DNA from: Clostridium tunisiense TJ
GTDB lineage: Bacteria; Bacillota; Clostridia; Clostridiales; Clostridiaceae
Direction: 5' to 3'
Assembly (NCBI RefSeq): GCF_000300195.1
Contig: NZ_AMQH01000012.1
Span: 124,001 to 188,000 of the forward strand
Length of the DNA: 64,000 nucleotides
Below, one piece after another: positions 1 to 8,734 of this stretch; within the stretch, counting starts at the first letter, position 1; every line of letters begins with the position of its first letter. The notes beneath the pieces are model-generated. The model made no database searches. It had not been told where the DNA came from and saw only the letters and a program-made list of their open reading frames with translations. The position numbers were made by a program, and so were the translations under genes.

Positions 1-582
1 ACCAGTTTTGATGGTAAGTATATTTTTGGCGGTACAGATGGTACTATTAAACCTATAACTGTGAGCACTAGTGATATGAACTTTATAGATAAGGATGGTA
101 AAACAATAACTATAAAAGATGCTAATAAGCTGGAGCCAGTTACAAATCCTAATGTCAAAAACAAGTTAGAAGTAGAAATATCTCCTGGGGTTAAGGTTGA
201 ATATAATGTAAATGCTAGCGAAATCACTGAATATGATACAGGGAAGAATATGACAACTTTATTTGAAAATATTTTGAAGCATTTGAGTGATAATAGCCAA
301 AAGGGAGAAGTTACAGGTAGTGATTTAAAAGAAATGGATAGTGCTATAAACAAACTTTTAGAACTTTCTTCTAAAGTAGGAACAGTACAAAATAGAATGG
401 AAAGCTCTAAAGCTCTTAATGAAGAGCAAAATTTTAATATGACAGAAATTTTATCTGCTAATGAGGATATAGATTTAGTTGAAAAGACCATGGAATTTGC
501 AACTATGCAGACTATTTACATGGCATCATTACAAACTAGTGCCAAAGTGTTACAACCAAGTCTAATAGATTATTTAAGATAA
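1..582 (+). CDS. flgL: Flagellar hook-filament junction protein FlgL (HAP3), 3' part
   Basis: The reading frame is open from base 1, so the start lies outside the window; about 193 C-terminal residues are present. The motif YIFGGTDG near the left edge is typical of FlgL. The last 100 residues form the long C-terminal helix shared with flagellins (SSKVGTVQNRMESS, then a hydrophobic end before the stop). FlgL joins the hook to the filament together with FlgK, which would be expected just upstream. The gene is followed after 26 bases by fliW, the usual Firmicute order. Identity is inferred from motif and position. Confidence 0.9.
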   Translation, partial: TSFDGKYIFGGTDGTIKPITVSTSDMNFIDKDGKTITIKDANKLEPVTNPNVKNKLEVEISPGVKVEYNVNASEITEYDTGKNMTTLFENILKHLSDNSQKGEVTGSDLKEMDSAINKLLELSSKVGTVQNRMESSKALNEEQNFNMTEILSANEDIDLVEKTMEFATMQTIYMASLQTSAKVLQPSLIDYLR

Positions 583-608
583 TAATTAAAATATAAGGAG
601 AAGCTTAT

Positions 609-1034
609 ATGAAAATTGAAACAAAATATCATGGAACTGTGGAGTATGAAGAGAAGGATATAATAGCCTTTAAAAAAGGATTACCTGGCTTTGAAGAGTT
701 TCATAAATTTATTGTATTTCCTTTGGAAGATAACCCCTACTTTAAAATTCTTCAGTCAGTAAAGTCCCCTGAAATAGGACTTGTGGCGGCAAATCCTTTT
801 GATTTTATAGAGGATTATGAAGTAAGTTTAAGTAATGACCTGCAAAAGGATTTAGAAGTGGAAAAACCAGAAGATGTACTAATTTTAAATACGGTCACAT
901 TAAACTCGGAAGTAAGTAAAATCACAACTAACTTGAAGGCTCCGATAGTTATAAATATAAATAAGAAACTAGGGGAACAAATAATACTAGATAATGAAAA
1001 ATACAGTATAAAACATCCTTTAGTAAGGGAGTGA
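609..1034 (+). CDS. fliW: Flagellar assembly factor FliW
   Basis: This 141-residue protein matches the FliW family in length and in the motif [18 protein letters not shown] near residue 25. FliW binds flagellin in the cytoplasm; when flagellin is exported, freed FliW binds CsrA and relieves its translational block (known from Bacillus subtilis). The start ATG follows AAGGAG at good spacing. csrA starts four bases after the fliW stop, so the two are translationally linked. The target leader lies at 4563-4636 before the flagellin gene, so the whole circuit is in one locus. Confidence 0.95.
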   Translation: MKIETKYHGTVEYEEKDIIAFKKGLPGFEEFHKFIVFPLEDNPYFKILQSVKSPEIGLVAANPFDFIEDYEVSLSNDLQKDLEVEKPEDVLILNTVTLNSEVSKITTNLKAPIVININKKLGEQIILDNEKYSIKHPLVRE

Positions 1035-1038
1035 TATT

Positions 1039-1254
1039 TTGTTAGTTATAACAAGAAAAAAAGGAGAATCTCTCTTAATTGGAGATAATATAGAAATAAC
1101 TATAGTGAAGTTAGATGATGGAAGTGTAAAGCTTGCTATAGATGCACCAAAAGAGATGAGAATTCTTAGAAAAGAACTTTATAATGAAGTTAAAGCAGAA
1201 AACCAAAAATCAATAGAATTTAACTTAGATGTGCTTAAGGGGATAAAAAAGTAA
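1039..1254 (+). CDS. csrA: Carbon storage / translational regulator CsrA
   Basis: The 71-residue protein has the CsrA opening [11 protein letters not shown], the ISPP-type core and Arg44 in MRILRKE, which corresponds to the RNA-contacting Arg44 of characterised CsrA proteins. It starts with TTG after GGGAGTGA, four bases after fliW. CsrA dimers bind GGA motifs in hairpin loops of mRNA and block ribosome access. Pairing with fliW and the consensus site in the downstream flagellin leader indicates that flagellin mRNA is the main target here. Confidence 0.96.
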   Translation: MLVITRKKGESLLIGDNIEITIVKLDDGSVKLAIDAPKEMRILRKELYNEVKAENQKSIEFNLDVLKGIKK

Positions 1255-1273
1255 TTAGTTTGGGGTGTGAATT

Positions 1274-1624
1274 ATGGAAAACTTGGGTATAAGCCAAGGA
1301 AGAATAAATACTGTAGACTTTACTATCAATAATACAAATAGCGTTAAAGAGGACATAAAGAAGTTTACAGTTAATGAAAATACAACTGAGCCTGAAATTA
1401 CACAAAAAGACGTTGAAAAATCAGTGGAAAAGTTAAACAAATTTCTTGAAGATGAGAAGGTACATGTTGAATACGAAGTTCATGATAAATTTAATCAGCT
1501 GATGATAAAAATTATAAACAATGAAACGAAAGAAGTAATACAGGAGCTGCCTCCAAGGAAGATTATAGATATGGTAGCTAAAATGTGTGAAATGGTTGGG
1601 ATTTTGATGGACAAGAAAGCGTAA
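1274..1624 (+). CDS. flaG: FlaG family flagellar protein
   Basis: A 116-residue protein with an unstructured, charged N-terminal half and a C-terminal FlaG domain, recognised by the conserved stretch EVIQELPPRKIIDMVAKM at about residues 86-103. FlaG proteins affect filament length, but the mechanism is not well defined. The ATG follows GGGGTGTGA. It sits between csrA and fliS in a co-directional late flagellar group, the usual place in Firmicutes. Confidence 0.88.
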   Translation: MENLGISQGRINTVDFTINNTNSVKEDIKKFTVNENTTEPEITQKDVEKSVEKLNKFLEDEKVHVEYEVHDKFNQLMIKIINNETKEVIQELPPRKIIDMVAKMCEMVGILMDKKA

Positions 1625-1686
1625 GCTTTATGGTGTGAATAAAATACCAGTAAGGGCTTTTATGTATAAGAAATGGGAGGAAATCT

Positions 1687-2073
1687 ATGTACGGGAATAA
1701 TGCTTATAATGTGTACAAAAACAATAGCATAAATTTTGCTTCAAAAGAGCAACTTTTACTTATGCTTTTAGATGGCTCTGTAAAATTTGCTAAAATAGCA
1801 AGACAAGCTATTTTAGATAAAGATATTATGAAGGCTCATGAAAATATCGTTAAAACTCAAAACATTTATTATGAGTTAATGACTAGCCTTGATGTAAATC
1901 AAGGTGGAGAATGGGCAAAAAACTTAATGGGGATTTACACTTTTATAATAGATAAATTAGTTCAAGCTAATATTAAAAAAGATGTTAATACTATAGATGA
2001 AGTAATGCCTTTAATTGAAGATGTAAGAGATACTTGGAACGAGGCTTACAAGATTTCAAAAAGAAATAAATAA
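1687..2073 (+). CDS. fliS: Flagellin export chaperone FliS
   Basis: The 128-residue helical protein opens with MYGNNAYNVYKNNSI, the FliS signature, followed by KEQLLLMLLDGSVKFAKIA. FliS is a cytoplasmic chaperone that wraps the disordered C-terminus of flagellin, stops premature polymerisation and delivers it to FlhA. A GGGAGGA ribosome site precedes the ATG. The gene lies directly before fliD, as in most Firmicutes. Confidence 0.95.
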   Translation: MYGNNAYNVYKNNSINFASKEQLLLMLLDGSVKFAKIARQAILDKDIMKAHENIVKTQNIYYELMTSLDVNQGGEWAKNLMGIYTFIIDKLVQANIKKDVNTIDEVMPLIEDVRDTWNEAYKISKRNK

Positions 2074-2088
2074 AATGGGGTGATTTAA

Positions 2089-4170
2089 ATGAGGATAACA
2101 GGGCTAGGAACAGGACTAGATATGGATCAGTTGGTTAAAGAGTCCATGAAACCTTATAGGATAAAAATAGAGAAAAAAGGTCAAGATAAGGAAATTCTTG
2201 AGATAAAACAAAAACTGTATAGAGAAGTAATAAAGGAGTCTAGAGAGCTTTACAATAAGTATTTTGAAGTAACTAATAAAGATAGCTTAATTCTTAGTAA
2301 AAATTGGACAACTACTAAATTTACATCTTCTAATGAAAACTTAGTTTCAGTTACTGGGGGTAGTGAAGCAAAGGTAGATACCTATACCGTAACAGGTCAG
2401 AGTGCAAAGGCTAATCAAATAGCAATTACTGAAGGGATAAATAAAGATGATAAATTAGTGATTAATGGTGAGACTTTCACATTAAAAGGTGAAAGTGCAA
2501 AAGAGAGAGCTACTAATTTAAATAATGAACTTAAGGCAAAGGGAATTAATGTAAGTGTAAAATATACTGATTTTGCAGCAACTGTTGGAGAGAACAAAAG
2601 TGGATTTATTTTAGAATCTACTGTTTTGGGTGTAGACAATAAGTTTACTATTGGCGGTGGATTTAGCGATAACATAGGAATCGTTTTACAAGGTACTGAT
2701 GCAACTGCATCAACTATAACTAATCCAAGTTTCACAGTTGATAATTTTAAAGCAGCAGGTGGAAAGATAAAAATAGGTACTAGTACAGAAATTCAGATAA
2801 TAACAGATGGATTAACGAATTCAGATATAGAAAAACTCCTTCAAGATAAATTAAAAAGTTTTAAATTAACAGCTGAAATTAATGGAAGTAATGAAATTAT
2901 ATTTAAAACTACAGATTTAGGTAAAGGTGTAGCAGATCCTAAAATATCAATAAATGGTGTTAATGGTGTATTTACTGAAGGAGAAAATGCCACATTCACA
3001 AATAATACTATTGATTTAAGTAATATATCAGGGAAAACAATTACTATAAATGGAAATTTGGTAGATTTAACAGGGAAAACAACTGAAAAAGAAATTTCTG
3101 ACCATATAAATGAAGTATTAAAAGCTGGGGGAACTCCTATTACAGCTACTGGGGAATTAGGCACAGGTAAAATAGTATTAACAGCTAATATGGCTGGAGC
3201 AAGTCAAAAGATTGATGTTAAGGTGGGTAAAGATCCAGTAGGTAATCCAGGGGATCCTGATTATGTTGAGCCTATTAAGGTTGTTTCAAATGGTCAAGAT
3301 GCTGAAATGATAATTAAAAACAGCAATGGTGGAATTTATACTCATACTGGATTATCAAATTCCATTACTGTAGATGGGGTAACCTTTAAGTTTAATGGGG
3401 ATATACCTGATGGAACTTCTATAACTATAAATGGTAAACAAGATGTTACAGAAACTAAAGATAAATTAGTTAAATTTATTAATGATTACAATAAATTGAT
3501 TGAAAAGTTAAATACCTTAACTTCAGAAAAAAGAAATAAAAGCTTTGTGCCTTTAACTCAAGACCAAAAAAAGGAAATGTCTGAGGATGAAATAAAGTTA
3601 TGGAATGAAAAAGTACAAAAAGGACAACTAAGTAGGGATAATGATGTAACTAGAATAGCAAATAGCATGAAAGAAGCTATGAGAAATCTAGTTGATGGTT
3701 CAGGATTAAATTTAGAAAAAATAGGTATAAAGCCTGTAGCAGATTATCAAGGAACTAAAAATGGAACTTTTACAATCGATGAAAATACCTTAACAAAAGC
3801 TTTAGAAGAAAATTCAGAAGAAGTAATGAATTTATTCATAAAAGCAAAACCTACTGATCCTATTCTTTCAAATGAAAAAAAATATTCTCAAACTGGCATA
3901 GCACAAAGATTAAAAGATATTTTATATAATGAAACAGTGACAGTGGCTTCTTCTATACTCAAAAAAGCAGGTATTGAAGGTTCTTCTACGGTTTTCAATA
4001 ATGAAATAAGTAAATCCATAGAAAAATATGAGCAAAAGATGAAGGAAATGGAAACAGATTTTTCAAGAAGAGAACAAGCTTTATATAGTAAATATTCGTA
4101 CTTAGAAACAATGATGAATAAGTACACTTCACAACAAAGCTATTTAACTCAACAATTAGGAATGGGTTAA
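2089..4170 (+). CDS. fliD: Filament cap protein FliD (HAP2), long form
   Basis: At 693 residues this is longer than typical FliD proteins of about 450-500. The N-terminus (RITGLGTGLDMDQLVKESMKPYR) and the C-terminal coiled coil (EKYEQKMKEMETDFSRREQALYSKYSYLETMMNKYTSQQSYL) are standard FliD D0/D1 regions. The extra length lies in the middle, about residues 120-410, and reads as successive similar modules of the flagellin IN type (ITINGxxxxLxGxTxxE followed by GxxxLTxxxxG). FliD caps the filament and helps flagellin fold at the tip; its middle domain is surface exposed and often variable. ATG follows GGGGTGA. Confidence 0.94.
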   Translation: MRITGLGTGLDMDQLVKESMKPYRIKIEKKGQDKEILEIKQKLYREVIKESRELYNKYFEVTNKDSLILSKNWTTTKFTSSNENLVSVTGGSEAKVDTYTVTGQSAKANQIAITEGINKDDKLVINGETFTLKGESAKERATNLNNELKAKGINVSVKYTDFAATVGENKSGFILESTVLGVDNKFTIGGGFSDNIGIVLQGTDATASTITNPSFTVDNFKAAGGKIKIGTSTEIQIITDGLTNSDIEKLLQDKLKSFKLTAEINGSNEIIFKTTDLGKGVADPKISINGVNGVFTEGENATFTNNTIDLSNISGKTITINGNLVDLTGKTTEKEISDHINEVLKAGGTPITATGELGTGKIVLTANMAGASQKIDVKVGKDPVGNPGDPDYVEPIKVVSNGQDAEMIIKNSNGGIYTHTGLSNSITVDGVTFKFNGDIPDGTSITINGKQDVTETKDKLVKFINDYNKLIEKLNTLTSEKRNKSFVPLTQDQKKEMSEDEIKLWNEKVQKGQLSRDNDVTRIANSMKEAMRNLVDGSGLNLEKIGIKPVADYQGTKNGTFTIDENTLTKALEENSEEVMNLFIKAKPTDPILSNEKKYSQTGIAQRLKDILYNETVTVASSILKKAGIEGSSTVFNNEISKSIEKYEQKMKEMETDFSRREQALYSKYSYLETMMNKYTSQQSYLTQQLGMG

Positions 4171-4176
4171 AATATT

Positions 4177-4506
4177 ATGGTGGAGAGTATATTAGAAAAT
4201 TATAAAAAAATAACAGAAGAAATAATAACAAATTTGAAAAATGACATTGATATAAATAATCTTATGAATAAAAGAGAAGAAATAATAAAAGAGTTATTTG
4301 AAGATGAAAAGATAAATAAAGACCATATAAAAGACGTTTATTTATCAATGGGTTTACGCAATTTAGATGAAAAATTAAAGCTTACAATTAAAGAAGAACA
4401 ATCAAAAGTCAAAGAAGAATTAAGAAGTCTCCATGAAAAGAAAAATGCCAACAACATTTATGGGAAAAATATAAATACCATAAATATCTTTAATAAAAAG
4501 ATTTAA
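4177..4506 (+). CDS. Small helical protein, FliT-like flagellar chaperone candidate
   Basis: A 109-residue, highly charged, all-helical protein without signal peptide or membrane segment, starting six bases after the fliD stop. In many bacteria the gene in this place encodes FliT, a helical chaperone for FliD of similar size. No sequence motif clearly proves FliT membership, so the assignment rests on position, size and helical character. The start ATG has only a weak ribosome site, suggesting translational coupling to fliD. Confidence 0.6.
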   Translation: MVESILENYKKITEEIITNLKNDIDINNLMNKREEIIKELFEDEKINKDHIKDVYLSMGLRNLDEKLKLTIKEEQSKVKEELRSLHEKKNANNIYGKNINTINIFNKKI

Positions 4507-4535
4507 AAAATATAAAAAAAGTTTTAAATAAAGTA

Positions 4536-4562
4536 TAAAGTTTTTAAAGCTTGTACGATAAT
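4536..4562 (+). promoter_or_regulatory. Sigma-28 (FliA) promoter of the flagellin gene
   Basis: TAAA at 4536-4539, a 15-base spacer, then ACGATAAT at 4555-4562. This matches the sigma-28 consensus TAAA-N15-GCCGATAA at all but a few positions. Transcription would start near 4570 and give a leader of about 65 bases. The matching sigma factor is encoded at 28494-29228. Confidence 0.8.
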
Positions 4563-4570
4563 TATAGTAT

Positions 4571-4629
4571 AAGGATAAATAATCCTTAAAAAATGGACAA
4601 GGATGTCCTAAAACAAAATTCAAGGAGGA
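4571..4629 (+). promoter_or_regulatory. CsrA-binding leader of the flagellin mRNA
   Basis: GGACA-AGGA-TGTCC at 4595-4608 forms a five-base-pair hairpin with GGA in the loop. The embedded ACAAGGATGT equals the core of the CsrA SELEX consensus RUACARGGAUGU. A second GGA-containing site overlaps the ribosome binding site AAGGAGG at 4622-4628. An additional small hairpin AAGGAT/ATCCTT lies at 4571-4587. Two sites, one hairpin and one over the Shine-Dalgarno, is the arrangement known for CsrA repression of hag in Bacillus subtilis. Confidence 0.75.
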
Positions 4630-4636
4630 ATTTATT

Positions 4637-5887
4637 ATGATAATCAATCACAATATGAATGCTATGAATGCTCATAGAAACATGGGTATGAACACAGTTA
4701 ACGCTGGAAAGTCAATGGAAAAATTAAGCTCAGGTTTAAGAATAAACAGAGCTGGAGATGATGCTGCAGGTCTTGCAATATCAGAAAAAATGAGAGGTCA
4801 AATCAGAGGATTAGACCAAGCTTCAAGAAATGCTCAAGATGGTATTTCTTTAATCCAAACTGCAGAAGGTGCTTTAAATGAAACTCATTCAATTCTTCAA
4901 AGAATGAAAGAACTTTCTACTCAATCTGCTAACGGTACATTAGATGATGTTGTTGATAGAGCAGCTATACAAACAGAAGTAAATAAATTAAATGAAGAAA
5001 TAGATAGAATAGCTTCTACAACTAATTTTAATGGTAAAAAACTTTTAGATGGTTCTATTGGTGCAGGAAGTACTTCAAATGCTACTTATAATGGTGCAGC
5101 TCTAGTAAACTTATCAACTACTGCGGCAGTATTTACAACTGCTGTTACAGGCGTAGAAGTTGCTGATGGTTCAAAGGTTGGTGCAGTAGCGGGCGCAGAT
5201 GCTACTAAAATAAATTTTACAGTTACAGATTCCCTTGGAAATGCAACTACTACTGTTCTTGATTTAGATGATCTTCTTACAAATAAAACAACTGGTGGAG
5301 CATGGAGTCCAACTAGTGCTGCAGGTACACAAGGGGTTTTAGACCTAACATCTGTTGGTTTAGGTAAAATAGAGTTTACATCTTCTGACAATTCTAGTGC
5401 AACATCAGCTAATTTAGTTACTGATTTATTAACTGCATTCCCAACTGGTGCACCAGTTGCATTTGCAGCAGGTGCTGGAGCAGGTGGTGGAGCATTACAA
5501 CTTCAAGTTGGTGACTCAACTGATGCAGCGCAAAAAGTATCTGTTGATATATCAAGCATGAGTTCAGCAGCATTAAAAGTAGGCGGCCTTAATGTTTCAA
5601 GCCAAAGTGCTGCAACAACTTCTATTGATAAAGTTAAAGATGCTATAAACACTGTTTCTACTCAAAGAGCAAAACTTGGAGCAACTCAAAACAGATTAGA
5701 GCATACAATTAACAACTTAGGAACAACAAGTGAAAACTTAACAGCTGCTGAAAGCAGAATTAGAGACGTTGATATGGCTAAAGAAATGATGGCATTCCAA
5801 AAGAATAACATTCTTAGCCAAGCTGCACAAGCAATGCTTGCTCAAGCTAACCAACAACCTCAAGGAGTTCTTCAATTACTAAGATAA
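4637..5887 (+). CDS. fliC: Flagellin (main filament subunit)
   Basis: The 416-residue protein has both conserved flagellin ends: [17 protein letters not shown] and [31 protein letters not shown] at the start, and [19 protein letters not shown] to [11 protein letters not shown] at the end. The central part, about residues 145-320, is a variable surface domain rich in Ala, Gly, Thr and Ser with few charged residues, including a Gly/Ala-rich patch. The ATG follows AAGGAGG. Expression is predicted to need FliA (promoter at 4536-4562) and to be held back by CsrA. A strong terminator follows at once, so the gene is probably monocistronic. Sometimes named hag. Confidence 0.97.
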   Translation: MIINHNMNAMNAHRNMGMNTVNAGKSMEKLSSGLRINRAGDDAAGLAISEKMRGQIRGLDQASRNAQDGISLIQTAEGALNETHSILQRMKELSTQSANGTLDDVVDRAAIQTEVNKLNEEIDRIASTTNFNGKKLLDGSIGAGSTSNATYNGAALVNLSTTAAVFTTAVTGVEVADGSKVGAVAGADATKINFTVTDSLGNATTTVLDLDDLLTNKTTGGAWSPTSAAGTQGVLDLTSVGLGKIEFTSSDNSSATSANLVTDLLTAFPTGAPVAFAAGAGAGGGALQLQVGDSTDAAQKVSVDISSMSSAALKVGGLNVSSQSAATTSIDKVKDAINTVSTQRAKLGATQNRLEHTINNLGTTSENLTAAESRIRDVDMAKEMMAFQKNNILSQAAQAMLAQANQQPQGVLQLLR

Positions 5888-5910
5888 TTGATAAACTTGC
5901 AAAAGTAATT

Positions 5911-5945
5911 TAAAAGAGCCAGAGTGTAATCTCTGGCTCTTTTTA
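5911..5945 (+). terminator. Rho-independent terminator of the flagellin gene
   Basis: AGAGCCAGAG (5915-5924) pairs perfectly with CTCTGGCTCT (5931-5940) over a six-base loop, followed by a T run. It starts 28 bases after the flagellin stop. Confidence 0.93.
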
Positions 5946-6421
5946 CGATTTGCAAAAGTAGTGGAAAAATGTATAAGTGTAATATATTTAAACTTAATTA
6001 GATAAAGCCTTAGCTCATTAATAGATTTTAAGGCATGGTTTGAAGCAAATGAGTAAAGTGAGTTATTTTAAACAATTAAAGTATATAAATTTAGGCGTTA
6101 TATATGCAATAAAGCTAAATTAGTATCATCTAAAATACCATCGACTATTATATTTTCACAAATATCAATAATAATTACATCTTTCATAATTTAAATATGC
6201 TCCTAAAGTATTATTTCAATATTATTATTTGTAATAGCATGAATTTTATCACAGAAATAATCCTGTAATATACCAAGAGTAATAATCTGTTGATTTGTAG
6301 CTGCTAACATATTAGCAAGTGTAACCTTTCGCAGGTATTAAATACCATGGAGTATGGAGTTAACTTATAAATGAGAAAAGTATAGTATATTAACAATACA
6401 AATGAAATTTTAAAAGCATTA
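5946..6421. other. Intergenic region between the two flagellin genes
   Basis: About 475 bases with no gene of normal length. TTGCAAAAGTA at 5950-5960 repeats the same 11-mer at 5897-5907 on the other side of the terminator. The minus strand carries two very short open frames in tandem (6203-6310, 35 codons; 6098-6187, 29 codons). The second has a TAGGAG ribosome site before its ATG. They may be a gene remnant. No RNA motif known to me is visible. Confidence 0.5.
6098..6310 (-). pseudogene. Possible remnant: two tandem mini-frames
   Basis: Reading the minus strand from 6310, an ATG-initiated frame of 35 codons (starts MLAATNQQIITLGILQDYF, stop at 6203) is followed after 15 bases by a 29-codon frame (starts MKDVIIIDICENIIVDG, stop at 6098). 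The second has TAGGAG upstream of its ATG. Composition looks protein-like, but I recognise neither frame. They could be a decayed gene, real microproteins or chance. Confidence 0.25.
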
Positions 6422-6449
6422 TAAAGGATATTCGTTTTGATACGAATAT
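6422..6449 (+). promoter_or_regulatory. Weak sigma-28-like promoter of the second flagellin-like gene
   Basis: TAAA at 6422-6425, a 16-base spacer, then ACGAATAT at 6442-6449. The -10 part deviates from GCCGATAA more than the copy before the main flagellin. The region also contains the short palindrome ATATTCG...CGAATAT. No better candidate is seen in the 60 bases before the gene. Confidence 0.4.
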
Positions 6450-6486
6450 AATATATAGACTATTAGAATTTATTGGGGTGAATTAA

Positions 6487-7320
6487 ATGAGAATATATCA
6501 TAATCTAGCATCTATGAATTTATATAGAAGATACAAGGATAATTTATCTGCTCAGTCCATTGCTCATGGAAGAGTATCCTCGGGATTAAGAGTTAAAACC
6601 TCTAAGGATGATCCTAATGCCATGGCAGAAAGTCAAAAGCTTAAGCTTCAAATTAGAGGTCTTCAGATGGCAACAAGAAATATGCAGGATGGAATTAGCA
6701 TACTTCAGACTGCAGATGGAGCTATGGGAAACATTGGGGAATCATTACAGCGAGTTAGAGAACTCATGGTTAAAGCAAGTGGAGTTACAACTCCTGAGGA
6801 TAAACAAATCATTCAGGACGAAGTAAATCAAATGCTAGAACATATAAATACTGTTGCAGAAAGTACTGAAGTAAATGGAGTTAAACTATTAAATAAACCA
6901 ACGTCAGAGAATCCAAAGGCATTAAATCCAATAGTTCAGATTGGAGCCATGGCAGATGAAAAACTTGAGGTGCCTTTTTTTGATTTAAGTACTGATGGAT
7001 TAAAAATCCAGGATGTTACTGCTACAGATTTTGGTGGGTCTTTAATTAAATTAGATGATGCAATTAATAAAATAGGGGAATATAGAGGGAAATACGGTGC
7101 AATTTCAAATAGGTTAGAAACTACTTATAATAATACCAATGCTATGTCCATCAGAATTGAGGGGGCAGAAGCAGAGCTTACTGGTGCAGATATAGCTTAT
7201 GAAATGATGGAATATACAAGAGCATCATTGTTGGTTGATTCTGGAATTGCAATGATGGCACAAACCAATAAATTCCCACAAGATGTTTTAAGAATCTTAG
7301 AAAATATTAAATCTAGATAA
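6487..7320 (+). CDS. Second, divergent flagellin-like protein
   Basis: A 277-residue protein with flagellin N- and C-terminal helices but many changed positions. The opening is MRIYHNLASMNLYRRY; the usual DDAAG is replaced by SKDDPNAMAESQKL; MQDGISILQTADGAM is kept. The C-terminal helix reads GADIAYEMMEYTRASLLVDSG. The protein continues past the usual final LR as RILENIKSR. There is almost no central variable domain. It could be a minor filament subunit, a subunit near the hook, or a filament made under other conditions. The ATG follows GGGGTGA. Terminators on both sides suggest a single-gene transcript. Confidence 0.88.
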   Translation: MRIYHNLASMNLYRRYKDNLSAQSIAHGRVSSGLRVKTSKDDPNAMAESQKLKLQIRGLQMATRNMQDGISILQTADGAMGNIGESLQRVRELMVKASGVTTPEDKQIIQDEVNQMLEHINTVAESTEVNGVKLLNKPTSENPKALNPIVQIGAMADEKLEVPFFDLSTDGLKIQDVTATDFGGSLIKLDDAINKIGEYRGKYGAISNRLETTYNNTNAMSIRIEGAEAELTGADIAYEMMEYTRASLLVDSGIAMMAQTNKFPQDVLRILENIKSR

Positions 7321-7361
7321 AAATTTTATCGAAATATTACACAATTTCAAAAATTAAGATG

Positions 7362-7408
7362 AAAAAGACAACTTTTTGAGAGAAAAATCTTGTAGTTGTC
7401 TTTTTTTT
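7362..7408 (+). terminator. Terminator after the second flagellin-like gene
   Basis: AAAGACAACT near 7364-7372 pairs with AGTTGTCTTT near 7394-7403 over a loop of about 20 bases, followed by a run of eight Ts. Confidence 0.85.
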
Positions 7409-7888
7409 ATGTGAAAATATAATAATGTGAAAACTTTAATTCTTTTTAACTTTCAATTAAAAATATATTTTTTTCTATGCTTCAAATATGCGTTAAATTT
7501 TATATTAATTTTTACTTTGATTTGGTGAAACAAAATTTATATACAACGTAATGAACAATTTACGAAAAATAATACATAGAAATTTATATAACTACGAAAT
7601 CATAGCATTTTATGGTTATAATCAGTACAGTATAAAAGTCCGAAATAAAAATGTAAATATAATTTAGCAACAATTGCCAATATTGAAACATAAAATGTAG
7701 TATACCTATTGAGTATTTAACATTATTGGATAAATGTACATAAAATATGTGTTTGAATTAGTAATTGAGTTGTATTAAAATTGAATTAGAATTATGTATT
7801 TTTAATTTTAAAAAAAATGTTAATTTTTATTAAAAAAAAGAAGGAAAAAAGGAAAATTTGTCTAATTATATATAAGCGAGGTGATTTA
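7409..7888. other. AT-rich region before the main flagellar operon, with a possible sigma-A promoter
   Basis: About 480 bases of very AT-rich DNA with no credible gene on either strand. TTGAAT (7753-7758), 17 bases, TAAAAT (7776-7781) is a plausible sigma-A promoter about 110 bases before flgB. In DNA this AT-rich such matches arise by chance. I looked for a cyclic-di-GMP riboswitch, which precedes flgB in some clostridia, and saw no GGGCAAACC-type core. A purine-rich stretch with two AGGA motifs lies at about 7839-7857. Confidence 0.4.
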
Positions 7889-8290
7889 ATGAATAATGAT
7901 GTGAACTCCACTAGTAAAGCTACATATAATTTAATTAAAAAGTCTATGAATGTCACTGTTGCCAGTAATAAAGTTATAGCAAATAATATGGCTAATGTAA
8001 ACACAAAAGGCTATAAGAGGTATTATGTGCCTTTTGATGAGGTGTTGAAAAACAATATGCAGGAGACAACCATTAAAACAACAAACACAAGACATATTTC
8101 GAATTCTTCAGAGGACCTTTCTGTAAAAAGAGATAATAGCGCCTCGATGAGAGAAGATGGAAACAATGTAGATATTGAAAGTGAAATGACTAATCAAGCT
8201 GCTAATACTATGATGTATGAATCACTTGTTAGACTTATCAACGGAAAGATAACTACAACTAGAAGCGTAATTCAAGGAGGAGGGCGTTAA
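7889..8290 (+). CDS. flgB: Flagellar rod protein FlgB
   Basis: First gene of the long flagellar operon. The ATG at 7889 is preferred over an in-frame ATG at 7817 because GAGGTGA at 7879-7885 sits just before it and the extra upstream residues are Lys-rich and unrelated to FlgB. The resulting 133-residue protein has the rod motif [18 protein letters not shown] and a C-terminal helix of the rod/hook type. FlgB is a proximal rod subunit assembled on FliE. flgC starts two bases after the stop. Confidence 0.93.
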   Translation: MNNDVNSTSKATYNLIKKSMNVTVASNKVIANNMANVNTKGYKRYYVPFDEVLKNNMQETTIKTTNTRHISNSSEDLSVKRDNSASMREDGNNVDIESEMTNQAANTMMYESLVRLINGKITTTRSVIQGGGR

Positions 8291-8292
8291 TA

Positions 8293-8724
8293 ATGGAAGC
8301 TTTTAGAGGGCTTAGAATTAGTGCTAGTGGACTTTCTGCTGAAAGACTTAGATTAGATACCATCGCTGCCAACATTGCAAATGCCTCTACAACGAGAGGC
8401 GAAGATGGCAAGCCTTATGTTAGAAAGATTGCAACTTTTCAGGAAAATATGCAATCTCAGTTCAACAAGACTAGCGGTAAGGTAGAGCAAAAGAATTTAG
8501 GGGTAAAAGCTGTTGGTGTTGAAGATGATAAATCACCTTTAAAAAAGGTATATGACCCAAGCCATCCTGATGCAGATGAACAAGGCTATGTCACTATGCC
8601 TAATGTGAATGTATTAAATGAGATGGTAGATTTGATTGCTGCAACAAGAGCTTATGAGGCAAATGTTAATACTATGAATGCACAAAAGAGTATGTTTATG
8701 AAAACACTAGAAATAGGTAGATAG
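8293..8724 (+). CDS. flgC: Flagellar rod protein FlgC
   Basis: The 143-residue protein opens [33 protein letters not shown], the rod/hook N-terminal signature, and ends with the matching helix [35 protein letters not shown]. FlgC is a proximal rod subunit exported by the type III apparatus. It lies between flgB and fliE, with a GGAGGAGG ribosome site inside the end of flgB, showing tight coupling. Confidence 0.96.
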   Translation: MEAFRGLRISASGLSAERLRLDTIAANIANASTTRGEDGKPYVRKIATFQENMQSQFNKTSGKVEQKNLGVKAVGVEDDKSPLKKVYDPSHPDADEQGYVTMPNVNVLNEMVDLIAATRAYEANVNTMNAQKSMFMKTLEIGR

Positions 8725-8734
8725 GAGTTAATTT

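Noticed and set aside
6608..6826. 72-codon plus-strand frame inside the second flagellin-like gene
   Set aside because: It is out of frame with the conserved flagellin helices and has no ribosome site.
7409..7888. Possible cyclic-di-GMP riboswitch before flgB
   Set aside because: Some clostridia have one here, but I found no conserved core or matching stems in this AT-rich stretch.
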